From: Candidatus Zixiibacteriota bacterium
GTDB taxonomy: Bacteria; Zixibacteria; MSB-5A5; JAABVY01
Length of the DNA: 6,184 nucleotides
Direction: 5' to 3'
Assembly (NCBI GenBank): GCA_011777135.1
Contig: JAABVY010000092.1
Span: 11,081 to 17,264, forward strand
Positions 5,588 through 6,184 of this stretch are shown piece after piece (positions within the stretch are counted from its first letter, which is position 1; every line of letters starts with the position of its first letter). The notes under the pieces were generated by a model that searched no databases, was not told the DNA's origin, and was given only the letters and a program-made list of their open reading frames with translations. The position numbers and the translations under genes were made by a program.

Positions 5588-5663
5588 TGGTAGCGCTACG
5601 GGGAATCGAACCCCGGTTTGATGGCTGAGAACCACCCGTCCTAGTCCACTAGACGATAGGGCC
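5588..5663 (-). tRNA. tRNA-Glu (anticodon CUC)
   Basis: A 76-nt cloverleaf with encoded CCA. Parts in order: acceptor 5' strand GGCCCTA, D arm GTC/GAC with loop TAGTGGACTAG, anticodon stem GGTGG/CCATC (one G-U pair) with loop TTCTCAG (anticodon CTC, reading GAG), variable loop AAAC, T arm CGGGG/CCCCG with loop TTCGATT, acceptor 3' strand TAGCGCT, discriminator A, CCA. The D arm and variable loop closely follow bacterial tRNA-Glu. Oddities: the acceptor stem has a G1-U72 wobble and a C4-C69 mismatch, because the 3' strand has GCG where GGG would pair. The anticodon loop ends in G38 opposite U32. It has its own promoter and terminator, so it is probably transcribed, though full function is less certain. 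Confidence 0.92.
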
Positions 5664-5688
5664 AGATTATTTCAATTTTGTCAGCACC

Positions 5689-5716
5689 ATTATATACGAA
5701 ATCGGAAAATATGCAA
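5689..5716 (-). promoter_or_regulatory. Promoter of tRNA-Glu
   Basis: On the minus strand TTGCAT (5716-5711), a 16-nt spacer and a perfect TATAAT (5694-5689) lie 25 bp before the mature tRNA 5' end, giving a leader of about 18-20 nt to be removed by RNase P. The -35 box matches only its first three positions. That box lies inside the loop and flank of a perfect 8-bp inverted repeat (5703-5727). Confidence 0.55.
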
Positions 5717-5727
5717 CGGATTTTCCG
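5703..5727. repeat. Perfect 8-bp inverted repeat over the tRNA-Glu -35 region
   Basis: CGGAAAAT and ATTTTCCG are exact reverse complements separated by 9 nt. The central 9 nt contain the putative -35 box of the tRNA promoter. No T tract follows on either strand, so it is not a terminator. It may be a protein-binding dyad or simply an AT-rich chance palindrome. Confidence 0.6.
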
Positions 5728-5804
5728 CTTATTATTCCTATTTTACAGCCTCTTCTAACAAATAGACCACCCAATTGTTCCGACCGCTTAAAACCTGAAA
5801 TGCC

Positions 5805-5833
5805 TTGCTCAAAACGAATTCCGACGATATATT
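5805..5833 (+). promoter_or_regulatory. Probable promoter of the leuD-like gene
   Basis: TTGCTC (5805-5810), a 17-nt spacer and TATATT (5828-5833) lie just upstream of the leuD-like gene. The -10 box matches five of six positions and the -35 box its first three. Transcription would start near 5840, leaving a leader of about 20 nt holding the ribosome site. There is no room for a leader-peptide attenuator after this start. Confidence 0.42.
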
Positions 5834-5859
5834 ACCCGGCTGAAACAGGAGGATAATTT

Positions 5860-6184
5860 ATGGCGGCAATTGAAGGCAAAGTTTACAAATATGGCGACGA
5901 CGTCAATACCGACGTCATCTTTCCCGGAAAATATACATATACAGTAACAGATCACGATGAAATGGCACAGCATGCTATGGAGGACCTCGATCCGGATTTT
6001 GTCAAAACCGTCGAGGAGGGCGATATCGTGGTTGGCGGCAAGAATTTCGGCTGCGGCTCCTCGCGTGAGCAGGCGGTCAAATGCCTGAAATTTGCCGGGG
6101 TGGGGGCGGTCATAGCAAAGACATTCGCCCGCATCTACTTCCGCAATCTGATCAACAACGGTGTCCCGGCAATTGTACAGCCCG
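5860..6184 (+). CDS. leuD: 3-isopropylmalate dehydratase small subunit (LeuD/HacB type), partial
   Basis: The first 108 residues are present; the gene continues past the right edge. An AGGAGG site (5847-5852) lies 7 nt before the ATG. The protein is of the short, swivelling small-subunit type: YGDDVNTDVIFPGKY (11-25), HAMEDLDPDF (38-47), NFGCGSSREQAVKCLKFAG (62-80) and ARIYFRNLINNGVPAI (90-105). In complex with a separate large Fe-S subunit it isomerises 2- to 3-isopropylmalate in leucine biosynthesis. Close relatives act on homocitrate or methyl-substituted malates instead. Substrate choice depends on the loop after PGKY (here YTYTVTD, about 25-31), which differs from the YLVY-like and YLRT-like loops I recall, so LeuD is probable but not certain. 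No large-subunit gene lies upstream. Confidence 0.88.
   Translation, partial: MAAIEGKVYKYGDDVNTDVIFPGKYTYTVTDHDEMAQHAMEDLDPDFVKTVEEGDIVVGGKNFGCGSSREQAVKCLKFAGVGAVIAKTFARIYFRNLINNGVPAIVQP

Noticed and set aside
5500..5628. A 42-codon plus-strand frame starting at an ATG with AGAGG upstream, ending in LRGIEPRFDG.
   Set aside because: It runs through the tRNA terminator and antisense to tRNA-Glu; the GIEPR ending is the usual artefact of translating the reverse complement of a tRNA T arm.

Overview
The window is bacterial chromosome of moderate GC with Shine-Dalgarno led genes. The Tad/Flp pilus genes and a sigma-54 type promoter suggest a Gram-negative, probably uncultivated lineage. An archaeal-looking RNase HII and a short-form LeuD fit that loosely. 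Nothing seen here fixes the phylum, and nothing indicates a phage, plasmid, insertion sequence or CRISPR array.

Layout. Positions 1-1318 (minus strand) hold the start of a Tad (tight adherence) pilus operon. Its order is flp pilin (52 aa, 1160-1318), TadV/CpaA prepilin peptidase (595-1131), TadE-type minor pseudopilin (184-582), then the first 31 codons of cpaB (1-93), which runs off the left edge. Upstream of flp, a sequence matching the sigma-54 -24/-12 consensus at 1428-1443 would start a leader of about 100 nt. That leader can fold into two mutually exclusive hairpins (1364-1403).

The 618-bp region 1319-1936 separates this operon from a divergent gene (1937-2644) for a four-helix membrane protein with a CxxC/CxxC zinc ribbon. 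It converges on an SGNH/GDSL-like protein (2717-3331, minus) that keeps the nucleophile blocks but has no visible DxxH. A 135-bp divergent promoter region follows. Next is an RNase HII family gene (3467-4219, plus) whose active-site and junction-recognition motifs are altered. It converges, with a 22-bp gap, on an ornithine cyclodeaminase/mu-crystallin family gene (4242-5222, minus) that has a near-consensus sigma-70 promoter at 5264-5292.

The right end carries tRNA-Glu(CUC) on the minus strand (5588-5663), with its own promoter and intrinsic terminator. Its acceptor stem contains a C-C mismatch. The last gene is leuD-like (5860 to the right edge, plus), with a strong ribosome binding site.

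How the genes work together. Only the pilus genes form a clear functional unit: TadV would process both Flp and TadE at matching G/xxxxE sites. The other genes look like independent single-gene units. No complete undescribed system is evident. The main leads are the sigma-54 promoter with its foldable flp leader, the divergent RNase HII, and the anomalous tRNA-Glu.
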